From: Bacteroidales bacterium UBA3297
GTDB lineage: Bacteria > Bacteroidota > Bacteroidia > Bacteroidales > Paludibacteraceae
DNA length: 38,825 nucleotides
Assembly: GCA_002362105.1 (NCBI GenBank)
Contig: DETD01000021.1
Coordinates: forward strand, 1-38,825
Reading direction: 5' to 3'
The translations under genes and the position numbers were made by a program. Under the pieces are notes generated by a model, which did no database searches, was not told the DNA's origin, and was given only the letters and a program-made list of their open reading frames with translations. Below are positions 17,707 through 27,301 of this stretch, in pieces (position 1 is the first letter of the stretch; each line of letters opens with the position of its first letter).

Positions 17707-20079
17707 ATGAAACACCTGAAAAAACGTCGAGGTCTGTACGATCTTGTGTATGGAATTCTTATATGGGTCCTAATCATGGGAATATGGATACCCGCCCCAC
17801 TTTTCACCTCAGACTATTCGACCGTAATTTATTCCTGCGAAGGAGACCTGATGGGAGCGCGGGTGGCCCACGACGGCCAATGGCGTTTTCCGGAAAGCGA
17901 CAGCATCCCCGAAAAATTCAAGAAATGCATCGTCTGTTTTGAAGACAAGCGCTTCTACTACCATCTGGGAGTAGACTTCATTGCTATAGCCCGCAGTTTT
18001 AAGAACAACCTGGCCGGAAACAACCGCCAAGGAGCCAGCACGCTGACTATGCAGATTGCACGAATGTCGAGAGGCGAGAAAAGCCGTAACCTTTGGCAGA
18101 AATTCATAGAGATGAACTGGGCGACCTGGATAGAGTTCACCCACTCGAAAGAAGACATTATGGCCCTCTATGCCAACCATGCGCCTTTTGGAGGAAACGT
18201 CGTCGGATTGGAAGCCGCCTCGTGGCGCTATTTCGGTACCGACTGCCACAACCTCAGCTGGGCAGAAAGCGCCACCCTGGCCGTACTGCCCAATGCGCCT
18301 TCGCTGATACACCCGGGAAAGAACAGGGCACGGTTGCTGGAAAAACGCAACAAACTGCTGGAAGCACTGAACAAAGAAGGCTACATTGACCGGGAAGAGA
18401 TGGAACTGGCGAAAGAAGAGCCCCTACCGGAAAAACCGCTGGCACTACCCAACCATGCGCCCCACATGCTTGAAAAAATGAAAAAGAAGTACGAGGGATG
18501 TTCCATACACACTACCATCAACAACTCGCTGCAAGAAGAGGTGCAACGTGTCGCCAATATGTATTCCCGCCAATATGCAGCCAACCTGGTCAACAATATG
18601 GCCGTTGTGGTAGCAGAGGTAGAGACCGGAGACGTGAAAGCCTATGTAGGAAACGTGATGCGCAACCATGGCGACAAGAGCGACAGCGCCAGCTGCTATA
18701 TGGTAGATGCGGCAGACGCTCCACGCAGTACGGGAAGCATATTGAAGCCCTTCTTATACGCCGCCATGATTAGCGACGGAGAGCTAATGCCCGAAGAGCT
18801 GCAACCCGACATTCCGATGAACCTGCGCGGCTTCAGCCCCAAAAACTTCAACAAGACGAACTACGGAGCCGTGTCGGCCCGCGAGGCCGTAAGACGTTCG
18901 CTCAATGTGCCGCTAGTACATATGCTGACCACCTACAACACAGGCCGCTTTATGTCGAAACTGAAAGCACTGGGCATGAACACACTCTATTTCAACGAAG
19001 ACCACTATGGCGCCACCATCATATTGGGAGGTGCGGAGGGCTCACTGCTCAACATGTGCGGCATGTATGCGTCGTGCGCACGCACACTCAACCACTACCG
19101 TCCATACGGCAGCCAGTACAATCCGGCAGACATTCACGAACTGCATTTCATCCACCAAAAAGAAGACCCAATAACCAGCATTTCCGACAGCAGGCTAAAG
19201 CATGAGGGGACCCTGTCGGCATCGGGCATCTGGTTCGCATTTGACGCAATGAGCGACGTCAACCGTCCGGAAGAGGAAAGCGACTGGCAACAGTTTTCGT
19301 CGATGAAGCGAATAGCATGGAAAACAGGCACCAGCTATGGCAGCCGCGACGCATGGGCCATAGGAGTGAATCCGAGGTATGTAGTAGGTGTGTGGGTAGG
19401 CAACGCGACAGGCGAAGGCCGCCCGGAAATAACGGGAGTCGGCTACGCCGCCCCTGTACTCTTCCATGTATTTTCGCAACTGCAAGGAAGCGAATGGTTC
19501 TACAAGCCACTCGACGACCTCCGCCCCATGAAGATGTGCCTAAAAAGCGGCCTGCCCGCATCGGACATCTGTGGCGACACCGCGACCCAGCTAATGCCCT
19601 CGCAAGCCATCAACACAACCCCTTGCCGCTACCACCGGCTGGTCCACCTCAACAAGGAAGAGACCTACCAGGTCAACAGTTCCTGCTATCCGGTAAGCGA
19701 AATTGTCACAAAGCCGTGGTTCGTCTTACCTCCGGCCATGGCCTACTACTACAAGCAGCACTCGGCCAACTACGAAGATTTGCCCCGGATGCACCCAGAC
19801 TGCGACACAGAACAGTCGCCATTAGAAATACTCTATCCGACCCCCAACAGCACACTGTTCTTGCCGAAACTCTTCGCCAACAAAGAGAACAATTTCGTTT
19901 TCCGTGCCGCCCACTCCGACCGGGCGGCCACCATCTATTGGCATTTAGACAAACAATATCTGGGAGCCACCACCTTCCTTGGTCACAGCATATCTTGCAA
20001 AGCAGAGAAAGGCGTACACCGGTTAACCGTGGTTGACGACAAGGGCGTATCGCAGACGGTGCAGTTCACCGTCAAATAA
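17707..20079 (+). CDS. pbpC: Penicillin-binding protein 1C (bifunctional transglycosylase/transpeptidase)
   Basis: 790 residues, the usual PBP1C length. After a cytoplasmic basic tail and one membrane helix (about 12-34), the GT51 glycosyltransferase domain shows EDKRFYYHLGVD (catalytic Glu79) and QGASTLTMQIARM. The transpeptidase domain has the SxxK motif at Ser344-Lys347 (STGSILKP), SLN at 398-400 and KTGT at 539-542. A C-terminal beta domain (about 700-790, ending in VVDDKGVSQTVQFTVK) is the BiPBP_C module characteristic of PBP1C. It polymerises and crosslinks peptidoglycan on the outer face of the inner membrane. The divergent neighbour is the alpha-2-macroglobulin gene; together they are thought to inhibit invading proteases and repair the wall. 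All catalytic motifs are intact. Confidence 0.97.
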   Translation: MKHLKKRRGLYDLVYGILIWVLIMGIWIPAPLFTSDYSTVIYSCEGDLMGARVAHDGQWRFPESDSIPEKFKKCIVCFEDKRFYYHLGVDFIAIARSFKNNLAGNNRQGASTLTMQIARMSRGEKSRNLWQKFIEMNWATWIEFTHSKEDIMALYANHAPFGGNVVGLEAASWRYFGTDCHNLSWAESATLAVLPNAPSLIHPGKNRARLLEKRNKLLEALNKEGYIDREEMELAKEEPLPEKPLALPNHAPHMLEKMKKKYEGCSIHTTINNSLQEEVQRVANMYSRQYAANLVNNMAVVVAEVETGDVKAYVGNVMRNHGDKSDSASCYMVDAADAPRSTGSILKPFLYAAMISDGELMPEELQPDIPMNLRGFSPKNFNKTNYGAVSAREAVRRSLNVPLVHMLTTYNTGRFMSKLKALGMNTLYFNEDHYGATIILGGAEGSLLNMCGMYASCARTLNHYRPYGSQYNPADIHELHFIHQKEDPITSISDSRLKHEGTLSASGIWFAFDAMSDVNRPEEESDWQQFSSMKRIAWKTGTSYGSRDAWAIGVNPRYVVGVWVGNATGEGRPEITGVGYAAPVLFHVFSQLQGSEWFYKPLDDLRPMKMCLKSGLPASDICGDTATQLMPSQAINTTPCRYHRLVHLNKEETYQVNSSCYPVSEIVTKPWFVLPPAMAYYYKQHSANYEDLPRMHPDCDTEQSPLEILYPTPNSTLFLPKLFANKENNFVFRAAHSDRAATIYWHLDKQYLGATTFLGHSISCKAEKGVHRLTVVDDKGVSQTVQFTVK

Positions 20080-20096
20080 AATGCGAGTATTCATTT

Positions 20097-21104
20097 CTAT
20101 ACTAGACGGAGCAGTTTGTTATCCTTATATTTATCCTTAAGCTTAATGTATAGATAAGATAGAATTGTGGTTACAACAAGCGTGATGACAAAACAACGCA
20201 TTCCATATGTCTTCTGTTGGTAAAGTAGCCCGTAGCAGAATGTCCATATATACATGTGAAAAAAATACACGTAGGTACTCATTTTCCTAAACATCGTATG
20301 AGATGTCGCATTCAAGCAGAGATCTTTAACAACAATAAAAAGTACTACATTTCTCACCGCTATCACTATGTTCTTTAGATAATAATCGCCTATTATACAA
20401 GAAAGAACAAATAGCAGAATGAAAAGAGTTAATGAGTGCGAAATCTTAACATTGATCAACTTTGTCAAAATCATACCTATAGGTATGTAGAAAAATCCGT
20501 ATAACAACCTTCCCGTTCCTATCGTCTTTATTATTACAAACTGTATTTTTTCACCTAAAGGGGAAAGATTGGACTTAGTCACGAAATTATCGATAATAAG
20601 CAACACACAAAAAAGGAACGAACCTATTATAACCAAATGGTAAGGCGTAAAATTCTTCTTTAATAGAATGGCATAAAATCCAATTGCATAGATGGTGGAC
20701 AAGAGGTACCATAGCATGTATGAATTATAATGTTCGCCCAATAACACCAGATTCTTGAAATACACAACCACACTCTTTAGCAAAGTATAGTCCTCTGAAA
20801 CATATAAAAAGATAGCTAGAGGCAAATATATAATCGACCAAATGATGTATAACTTTATCACCTTCTTACAATACTTCCTGATGTTAAGAACCGCCACTTC
20901 GGAATTACACGGCCAACCGGACTTTAAGGTCAAAAAGAATCCTGTTGCCATAAAGAAGAAGGGGACCGCACACTTAATTACATTTTCGAATAATTCATTC
21001 ACTATCGGATTTGAACGTCCATAAAAAGGAAGCGTATGAGCGGCAATAACACAAACTGCCATAAAAAACTTACAAATGTCAATGCTATCGTATTTATTAC
21101 TCAT
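20097..21104 (-). CDS. Acyltransferase-3 family integral membrane protein
   Basis: 335 residues from the ATG at 21104 (MSNKYDSIDICKFFMAVCVIAAHT); longer readings begin at a TTG and are unlikely. About ten hydrophobic helices span the length. The N-terminal D(I)..KF..A..V...H pattern, with a conserved His in the first helix, and the following FFFMATGFFL are those of acyltransferase-3 (OafA/NodX-type) proteins, which transfer acetyl or other acyl groups to envelope sugars. Its substrate cannot be told. It is monocistronic: convergent with pbpC with only 17 bases between the stops, and separated from repeat gene C by a hairpin. Its low GC compared with pbpC hints at separate ancestry. Confidence 0.85.
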   Translation of the reverse strand: MSNKYDSIDICKFFMAVCVIAAHTLPFYGRSNPIVNELFENVIKCAVPFFFMATGFFLTLKSGWPCNSEVAVLNIRKYCKKVIKLYIIWSIIYLPLAIFLYVSEDYTLLKSVVVYFKNLVLLGEHYNSYMLWYLLSTIYAIGFYAILLKKNFTPYHLVIIGSFLFCVLLIIDNFVTKSNLSPLGEKIQFVIIKTIGTGRLLYGFFYIPIGMILTKLINVKISHSLTLFILLFVLSCIIGDYYLKNIVIAVRNVVLFIVVKDLCLNATSHTMFRKMSTYVYFFHMYIWTFCYGLLYQQKTYGMRCFVITLVVTTILSYLYIKLKDKYKDNKLLRLV

Positions 21105-21150
21105 AATAAAATACTTAGAGAAAAATATTAAATAAGACAAATTTCTTTTG

Positions 21151-21158
21151 CAAAGTTA
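21151..21158 (-). promoter_or_regulatory. Predicted -7 box of the acyltransferase promoter
   Basis: The minus strand reads TAACTTTG about 47 bases before the ATG at 21104. A TTTTG lies 16 bases further upstream, slightly closer than the usual 19-21. Confidence 0.5.
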
Positions 21159-21184
21159 ATATAAAATAACCAATCAAAACCAAA

Positions 21185-21218
21185 GGGATGCATCTAATTT
21201 TTGAATTAGATGCATCCC
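21185..21218 (-). terminator. Perfect 15-bp hairpin after repeat gene C
   Basis: GGGATGCATCTAATT and AATTAGATGCATCCC form a perfect 15-base-pair stem with a four-base loop. It lies about 75 bases after the stop at 21292. On the minus strand it is followed by TTTGGTTTTGATT, a weak T tract, so termination is likely but not certain. Confidence 0.7.
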
Positions 21219-21291
21219 TCCCCCATATATGTATTAAATGTCTAGTTCTAGAAAGCAGAATAGTCGTCGGTCATAAACCGCTACAGAGTGG

Positions 21292-24200
21292 TTATCTCCT
21301 CAACAGTGTGAAGTGTCCGGAATATTGGGCATCGATTTCAGGAATATCCACAACATACCAGTAATCGGTCGACGGTAATGGATTCCCATTATACTCGCCA
21401 TTCCATCCCTCGGTGGCATCAACCATCTCAAACAGCAGTTTGCCGTAACGGTCGAATACCGACAGCGTGGTATTCGTATACCTTTCCAAGTTGCCCACCT
21501 TCCAGTTCTCGTCGCCCTGGTAGAAATAGAGCGGGAATTTGAGATTGAAAGCAGGAACCTGGAGTTGGTAGGCCGACGCGCAACCGTAGTCGTTCATCAC
21601 CTTTATATTGTAGGTCTTGCCGTAAATCGCGTTATTCAACACGTCTGATACGGTTTTGCCTTCGGCGTTGCCGTAGTCGAACATAACAGGTTCTACGGCA
21701 TTATCCACTATCATGCGGTAAGAGCGGGCGCCAAGGTCCTCGTGTTCTGCTATGCGCGGTATCTCCACCACCTTCACATTCACTTCCTGCTCCTCGCGGC
21801 AAACGCCCCTGTAGGACACAACGCTGTACGAGGTTGAGGCCTCTGGCGTCAGGCTGATTTTAGCTTCGGTGCCCAGCACCTCGTCCGTACCGCTCACCGT
21901 CCATACCACACTGTCGGACGGCAGCGCGGTAGTTGCCGACAGAAGCGCCACGTCGCCCTCGCAGACGGCAAAATCGTCCACCACCTTCAGCCCGGCAGGC
22001 TCGTCGACACGCACCTCCAGTTCAGTTGGAATCTCGACACAGCCGAGCTCCGAACGGGCAGAGACGCGGTAAGTGGTGCTCACCTCTGGCAGCCCCTCGA
22101 TGCTGGCGGTAGCGCTGCCCATTGGATGGTACTTCTCGGAACTGGTTGGTTTGGACTCCCACACAAGGCCGTCGGCATAGGCATAGTCCGACGACAACTC
22201 GATGCTGTTGCCCCTGCACACCACACTGTCGGATACCGACAGGCCCAAGATCTGCTTTTTCTCGACTGCCACCTGCAGTTCCGCCTCGGCTGCCGGACAG
22301 ACACGGCCGCCCACGGCAACCGCTATGGTGATGTTGTCGTTGAAGTTGACCGTTATGCCTGGAAGGGACAGCGGAGCGTGTTTGTTGCCAAGTGTATCTG
22401 TCACCACCACGTCGTTGACCGTCCACTGGTAGATAGAGCAGTCGCCTGCCACTACTGAGGCATCCACTACAAGCGAGGAACCCTCGCACACCACTGGCGG
22501 GAAGTCGGTAAACGCCACCTCGGCCGGAGTTTCCACCTCAAACACCACCTCGTTGGAGGATGCTGGCGCACAGACCTGCTGGCCCGTGGTTACCGCCATA
22601 ACCGTTGAGGTCTGGTCGGCTACAATCTGCTCTTTCATATCTGTCAGACCCTCCCACGGCTCGAATGCGGAGCCGACGGCGGTCTTACGCATCCACTTGA
22701 CTCCAGTCGCGTTTTCGGCGGTGGCGTTCAGCGTCAGTGGGTCGCCCTTGCACACCAGCGCGCTCGAGACGCCAACCTCAACCGAAGGCATTTTCTCAAC
22801 CTGGACCGACTTCTCCACCTCGATGGTCGGACACTCGGTGCCCTCAACCACCAGTTTGTAGGTAGCGTCGTCCGTCAGCACGTCTGTCACCTGCTTTTCA
22901 GCAGACAGCGGCTGTCCGTCCTTCAACCACTTGAAAGCGTTGTATTTCGTCAGCTGCATAGTGGCGTCGAGTTTCACCTCGTCGCCCTCGCACACCAGCT
23001 GCGGCAAGTCGGCAATTTCAGCAGCGGCCTTCTGCTCCACCTCTACACTAACACTGTTTGAGTAGTTTTCAGGGCAAAAATCCGTCTCGCGTGAAGTCAC
23101 AATAAACGAGGTCGTTTCTTCCAGTCCCCCCAAAGTTTCCACATCAAACTCCTCGAAAGGCTCGTTGCCTACCCTCTTCTTCCACACTAGCGGGAAATTC
23201 TTCGGGCTGTCCACCTCCAACTTTGGAGTTTCGCCCTCGCACACCAGTTCTTTTTCGGCCGATAGGCTTATATCGAACGGCTGTACAACATACACGCTGT
23301 CGCGGAAAACCTTTCTCGGACAGTAAACACCTTCGATAACAAGTTCGAACACAGCGTTTCCCTTAGGTATATATGTTAATTGCTCGTCATCAGAAACAGG
23401 TTCAACAAGAGTCATAGCAGACTCTCCATCAGCGAAATTTTTGTCATAAATAGTCCATTCCCGCCCCTTGTACCAATTACTCCATGGACCAATAACATTA
23501 ATTGACGAAAGGTAATTCGACTTCAGAACAATCTCTGTATTCGGGCATACCGTATCGGGAATTGGCAACACATCAAAACGCACAGAGTCTTCAACATAGA
23601 CATTCAAAGGAGCTGTAACTACACTCTGGCAGGCCAACTGCCCCGTAGTAGAAGCGACAATATCGACAGATTCGGTGGCAAAGAAGCTCAGTTTGTTTCC
23701 CGTCACCGGCAATATGGTATACTCTTCATCGTTCTTCTTCTTCTGCATCCATACAAAACCAGGCGTATTATCGGCTGCTGCCCAAACAGAGCCCTCCGAG
23801 TTAACACAAACCCATTCGTTATAGTGGTCTAGTTCAATATGAGGGCGTTGTTCAACCCTTGTGCTGACACTCTCCTCTACAGCCGGGCATTTGTCTCCTT
23901 TTATGACGAAAGTGTAGGTGGCATCCTCGTTCGGCATTTCATCGATACTGAGGTGGTCAACACTGACCAGCGTTCCGTTCCTCAGCCACGAGACTTTGTT
24001 AGCGCTGGTCAACTGTGCGTCGGCAACCAGATGAACTACTTCGCCGCGACACACAATATCGGGCAGCGGTTCAAGCGTCGCAGCCGCCTTCTTCTCGACA
24101 GCGACCATCACACTGTTCGAAGTTGTGCTTGGACAAACTTGTTCACCAGCAGACGAGACAACAAATTCAGCTGAATTATCGGCAGTTCTTTTTATGTTCT

Positions 24201-27147
24201 CAGCCGACTCACCCAATTCGACAAAGTCAGACTCACCCTCCTGCTTCATTTTCCAAACTAGTGCCGGAGCGTTAGCCGCCTTAACTGAAAAATCGACCTC
24301 AGTCCCCTCGCAGACCTCATTGTCGCTGGCGCTGAGTTCCAGTTCGGCCATCTTCTCAACATTAGTGCTAACCTCACTTACGACGTCAGGACACAAATTA
24401 CCGTTCACAGTAAAGGTATAGACGTCGTTTCCGGCAGGCTTATCGGAAAGGCTCAACTCTGAATCGGAAAGGAGTTCGCCGTTTTTCCGCCAAGCAAATG
24501 TGTTATCGGCAGAAAGTTGGGCGTTAGCCACCAGATTGACAGAAGTCCCCTCACAAACCATGGTAGGCAGCGGTTCAAGTTCTACTACAGCCTTTTTCTC
24601 CACCTTTATATGAACAGGTTCGCTATAATACTCGGCACAAGCGAGTCCAGCCTCAACATAAGCCACAAAGTCAACCGATTTTGTTGCGTTAAAGGTGTAA
24701 GGATCAGCCATAAAAGGGACGTCGGAATAATCGTCATCGCCCTCAAACTTCTGCTTTATAGACCACATTAGTACATCAGAAGGGCCATAACCCGACACAA
24801 TTAGAGAGACCTCGTCATTCTCACAAACAGCATTAACATTGCTACTCAGGGAAACTTCAGTCTTCTTTTCCACCATAGTTTTAAAATTCCACTTGGCAGA
24901 GCATTCGCCATCTTTTACCACAAACGTGTAATAAAGAGGAGAAAGATACGAATCATCGGTTGCTGCGGCCACATCTGAAGTGGCCAGTTCGTCCTCGGCA
25001 ATAACCACGTCACCCTTCATCCACGTATACGAATAGTCCGCAGGGAATTTGGCATTAACTTCCAACTTGACATCTTCTCCCTCGCAAACGAACTCCGGCA
25101 ATTTAACAATCTCAACCGCAGGCATCACACCCCTAGCGATGATATTCACCTTAATTTCAGGAGAGACACATACGCCATCGGTCACCGTCAGGGTAACACT
25201 CTCATCCTTATTAATAACAGAGAAATCGTATTCCTTATTCGAACTAGGGACACCATTCCATATATATGTAACGGGCAGTTCGGTTTGCACATTTGCCCGG
25301 AAAGCAATGTTGTCGCCAACACAGGCCGTAATATCATTAACAGGCTTCAGTTGAAGTGCTGGATTTACCGTAAGGTTGAATTTCAAAGAATCGGAAACAC
25401 ACTTGCCGTTACGCGCCAGGAACAAATAAGAAGCGTTCGTTTTCGGATTATCGACCGACAACGTTGTACCGTTCTCGCCACTAATCAGCGTCCAGTCATT
25501 CAAAGCCACATTCCAAAAATACCACTCCATTTCTTCCACATCTACCGAGTTGGTTTGTTTTACGCTCCATGTAACAGGCTCTTTCTGATCAGAGCAGATA
25601 ACTTGTTCGGCATCATCGGTTTCAAAGACAGGAACCTCACAAGGTATCTCACACTGAATAGACACCGAATTGGTAACATAGAAATCTTTCACGCACTGGT
25701 CGTTAGGCTTTCCATTTTTAGCCACTTGTCTGGCCACATCCATACTAGACGCCAGAATAGCCCTGTAGTGAACCCGGCCCTCAAACGACTCATCGTAAAT
25801 AAAAGATTTATCCGTTTCGGTATAATCGTTCCAAGTTTTGCACGCATCATCCGAATACTGCCACAAGAAAGAGAACTGACTCGAGAAAGCCTCGGTCCAC
25901 TTGCTATCCAACAAGTCGATAGTATGGTCGGTCTTGGTACAGTCATACGTTGGCAGACTCACCTTTTTATCGTCTTTGTCAATGCCGACAGAAGCAGTCG
26001 GAGTCTCCTTCTCCTCTTGCTGCGCGATAATATTAGAGATGGAGAAATACTCGCAAGCATCGGTAGGAGTGCCGTTTTTGGCGATATCTTCAGCTTTCTT
26101 CTTCGCATCGTCGGCAGCATTAGAGCCCGTAATAATCAAACGGTAAACTTCCTCCTTTCCGTTCTTCCCCCGTTGCCGTTGCAACGAAGTTTTTTCTATA
26201 CCGCTAGCCTCGGGAATAGACGTCCAAGTATATCCGTCATCAGTAGAATACTGCCAAAGGAAATAGATTTCGTCGTAAATCTTTTTCCAAGAAGTCAAGA
26301 GGTTACTGTTATTGACCGAATAGGAAGGAATACAGGTAGAGTTATCACTTACCAGATCGGAAGCAATTTCAGGATGCGGAATTTCTTCCTCATCGTAACG
26401 TTCAAGCATAATATCGTCGACAGCAAAATCATTACCTCCACCACCGTCTTGATTGTTCGTAATAATAATTTGCAGTTTATCGCCATCCTTCGCTTCAAAC
26501 TCAATAGAAGCCTTTGTCCATTCCCGTTCTTTATGATGGATACCAGCCCGACCTTTTTCTTCCCACGGCCACTTGGCGACATCGTCTTCAGGAACCTCAT
26601 ACGACTCTAAAACAACAGGATTAAGTGGATCCTTGACATTAACCGCCTCAATAGTCAGTAAGGGGTTTAGTGTGGCCGAAGACACATTGGCCAAAAACAT
26701 AGAGAGCCTGTATTTGTGGTTACCACACAGTTCCAAATCGAGGTTGTTCTCATAAATGGTAAGCCCTTTGGCATTAAAATCGGCATTAACGACCAGCATA
26801 GCGCCATTCTTGTTGCCCGTATGGTCACGGCCAGGTACAAAATGGTAAGCCCTATCAGTATTTACACTTTTCTTCTTGATAAAGCACCACGATGTACTGT
26901 TGGTAATACCATAGTAACCATCGCCCATAGCAAAAGTAGCGGCAAGTTTATGCCCCGGCACACTCATATTGGGATCGGCGAAATCGCGCACCACTGAATC
27001 TTCGACCACGCCAAAATCTTCCTGCCAGACCACATTATAGCCACCTGCAAGAACAGTTTCCGGATAATATAAGACACCTGCTACAACAAAAGAACAAAAA
27101 CGTAGAAACTTATTTGCGAATTTCATTTTATCGCATAAAATCTTCAT
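21292..27147 (-). CDS. Giant secreted Ig-like repeat protein C with T9SS type B (CHU_C-like) sorting domain
   Basis: 1951 residues. The signal peptide ends near VLAGG|YNVV; a start at an internal Met (27126) is also possible. The shared N-terminal domain (to about 260, FAVDDIMLERYD) precedes two WQYS modules. About fifteen Ig-like repeats follow, and two kinds alternate. One has the form LP..VCEG..V.L.A...L...N.F.W.K.G with a late CP. The other has the form VCEGTEV..SV.A..APALVW with a late VC. Each repeat thus carries two cysteines. The C-terminal sorting domain (FPLYFYQGDENWKVG, VFDRYGKLLFE, WNGEYNGNPLPSTDYWYV, GHFTLLRR) is CHU_C-like but lacks TPNgDGxND. It is likely exported and surface-anchored by the type IX system, none of whose machinery is encoded here. 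The function is unknown. Confidence 0.9.
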   Translation of the reverse strand: MKILCDKMKFANKFLRFCSFVVAGVLYYPETVLAGGYNVVWQEDFGVVEDSVVRDFADPNMSVPGHKLAATFAMGDGYYGITNSTSWCFIKKKSVNTDRAYHFVPGRDHTGNKNGAMLVVNADFNAKGLTIYENNLDLELCGNHKYRLSMFLANVSSATLNPLLTIEAVNVKDPLNPVVLESYEVPEDDVAKWPWEEKGRAGIHHKEREWTKASIEFEAKDGDKLQIIITNNQDGGGGNDFAVDDIMLERYDEEEIPHPEIASDLVSDNSTCIPSYSVNNSNLLTSWKKIYDEIYFLWQYSTDDGYTWTSIPEASGIEKTSLQRQRGKNGKEEVYRLIITGSNAADDAKKKAEDIAKNGTPTDACEYFSISNIIAQQEEKETPTASVGIDKDDKKVSLPTYDCTKTDHTIDLLDSKWTEAFSSQFSFLWQYSDDACKTWNDYTETDKSFIYDESFEGRVHYRAILASSMDVARQVAKNGKPNDQCVKDFYVTNSVSIQCEIPCEVPVFETDDAEQVICSDQKEPVTWSVKQTNSVDVEEMEWYFWNVALNDWTLISGENGTTLSVDNPKTNASYLFLARNGKCVSDSLKFNLTVNPALQLKPVNDITACVGDNIAFRANVQTELPVTYIWNGVPSSNKEYDFSVINKDESVTLTVTDGVCVSPEIKVNIIARGVMPAVEIVKLPEFVCEGEDVKLEVNAKFPADYSYTWMKGDVVIAEDELATSDVAAATDDSYLSPLYYTFVVKDGECSAKWNFKTMVEKKTEVSLSSNVNAVCENDEVSLIVSGYGPSDVLMWSIKQKFEGDDDYSDVPFMADPYTFNATKSVDFVAYVEAGLACAEYYSEPVHIKVEKKAVVELEPLPTMVCEGTSVNLVANAQLSADNTFAWRKNGELLSDSELSLSDKPAGNDVYTFTVNGNLCPDVVSEVSTNVEKMAELELSASDNEVCEGTEVDFSVKAANAPALVWKMKQEGESDFVELGESAENIKRTADNSAEFVVSSAGEQVCPSTTSNSVMVAVEKKAAATLEPLPDIVCRGEVVHLVADAQLTSANKVSWLRNGTLVSVDHLSIDEMPNEDATYTFVIKGDKCPAVEESVSTRVEQRPHIELDHYNEWVCVNSEGSVWAAADNTPGFVWMQKKKNDEEYTILPVTGNKLSFFATESVDIVASTTGQLACQSVVTAPLNVYVEDSVRFDVLPIPDTVCPNTEIVLKSNYLSSINVIGPWSNWYKGREWTIYDKNFADGESAMTLVEPVSDDEQLTYIPKGNAVFELVIEGVYCPRKVFRDSVYVVQPFDISLSAEKELVCEGETPKLEVDSPKNFPLVWKKRVGNEPFEEFDVETLGGLEETTSFIVTSRETDFCPENYSNSVSVEVEQKAAAEIADLPQLVCEGDEVKLDATMQLTKYNAFKWLKDGQPLSAEKQVTDVLTDDATYKLVVEGTECPTIEVEKSVQVEKMPSVEVGVSSALVCKGDPLTLNATAENATGVKWMRKTAVGSAFEPWEGLTDMKEQIVADQTSTVMAVTTGQQVCAPASSNEVVFEVETPAEVAFTDFPPVVCEGSSLVVDASVVAGDCSIYQWTVNDVVVTDTLGNKHAPLSLPGITVNFNDNITIAVAVGGRVCPAAEAELQVAVEKKQILGLSVSDSVVCRGNSIELSSDYAYADGLVWESKPTSSEKYHPMGSATASIEGLPEVSTTYRVSARSELGCVEIPTELEVRVDEPAGLKVVDDFAVCEGDVALLSATTALPSDSVVWTVSGTDEVLGTEAKISLTPEASTSYSVVSYRGVCREEQEVNVKVVEIPRIAEHEDLGARSYRMIVDNAVEPVMFDYGNAEGKTVSDVLNNAIYGKTYNIKVMNDYGCASAYQLQVPAFNLKFPLYFYQGDENWKVGNLERYTNTTLSVFDRYGKLLFEMVDATEGWNGEYNGNPLPSTDYWYVVDIPEIDAQYSGHFTLLRR
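22342..23060 (-). repeat. Near-identical paralogous block, copy 2 (matches 1-719)
   Basis: The ungapped partner of bases 1-719, with about 94% identity by eye and a perfect first 111 bases. Further patchy high identity continues at 23590-24080 against 1230-1750 of gene A, so the homology is mosaic rather than uniform. Confidence 0.9.
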
Positions 27148-27193
27148 AAGAATACTAAACTAAGAAACCTTATAAACACAAAATATACATTAG

Positions 27194-27201
27194 CAAAGAT
27201 A
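27194..27201 (-). promoter_or_regulatory. Predicted -7 box of the repeat gene C promoter
   Basis: The minus strand reads TATCTTTG about 47 bases before the ATG at 27147. It gives gene C its own promoter although it lies downstream of, and in line with, the LuxR-type regulator gene. Confidence 0.55.
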
Positions 27202-27301
27202 GTGAAATCTTTGATTATTTATAAGATATCTAACAAGATTAAAAAAAGAAAAGGCAAAGACAGCACTTCAAAAAAGATAGACAAGAGACAAAGTATATAG
27301 A

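Noticed and set aside
25285..26610. 441-codon open frame on the plus strand
   Set aside because: Antisense shadow of repeat gene C, which has clear domains in the other strand. Similar shadows opposite genes A, B, pbpC and the GH51 gene were left out for the same reason.
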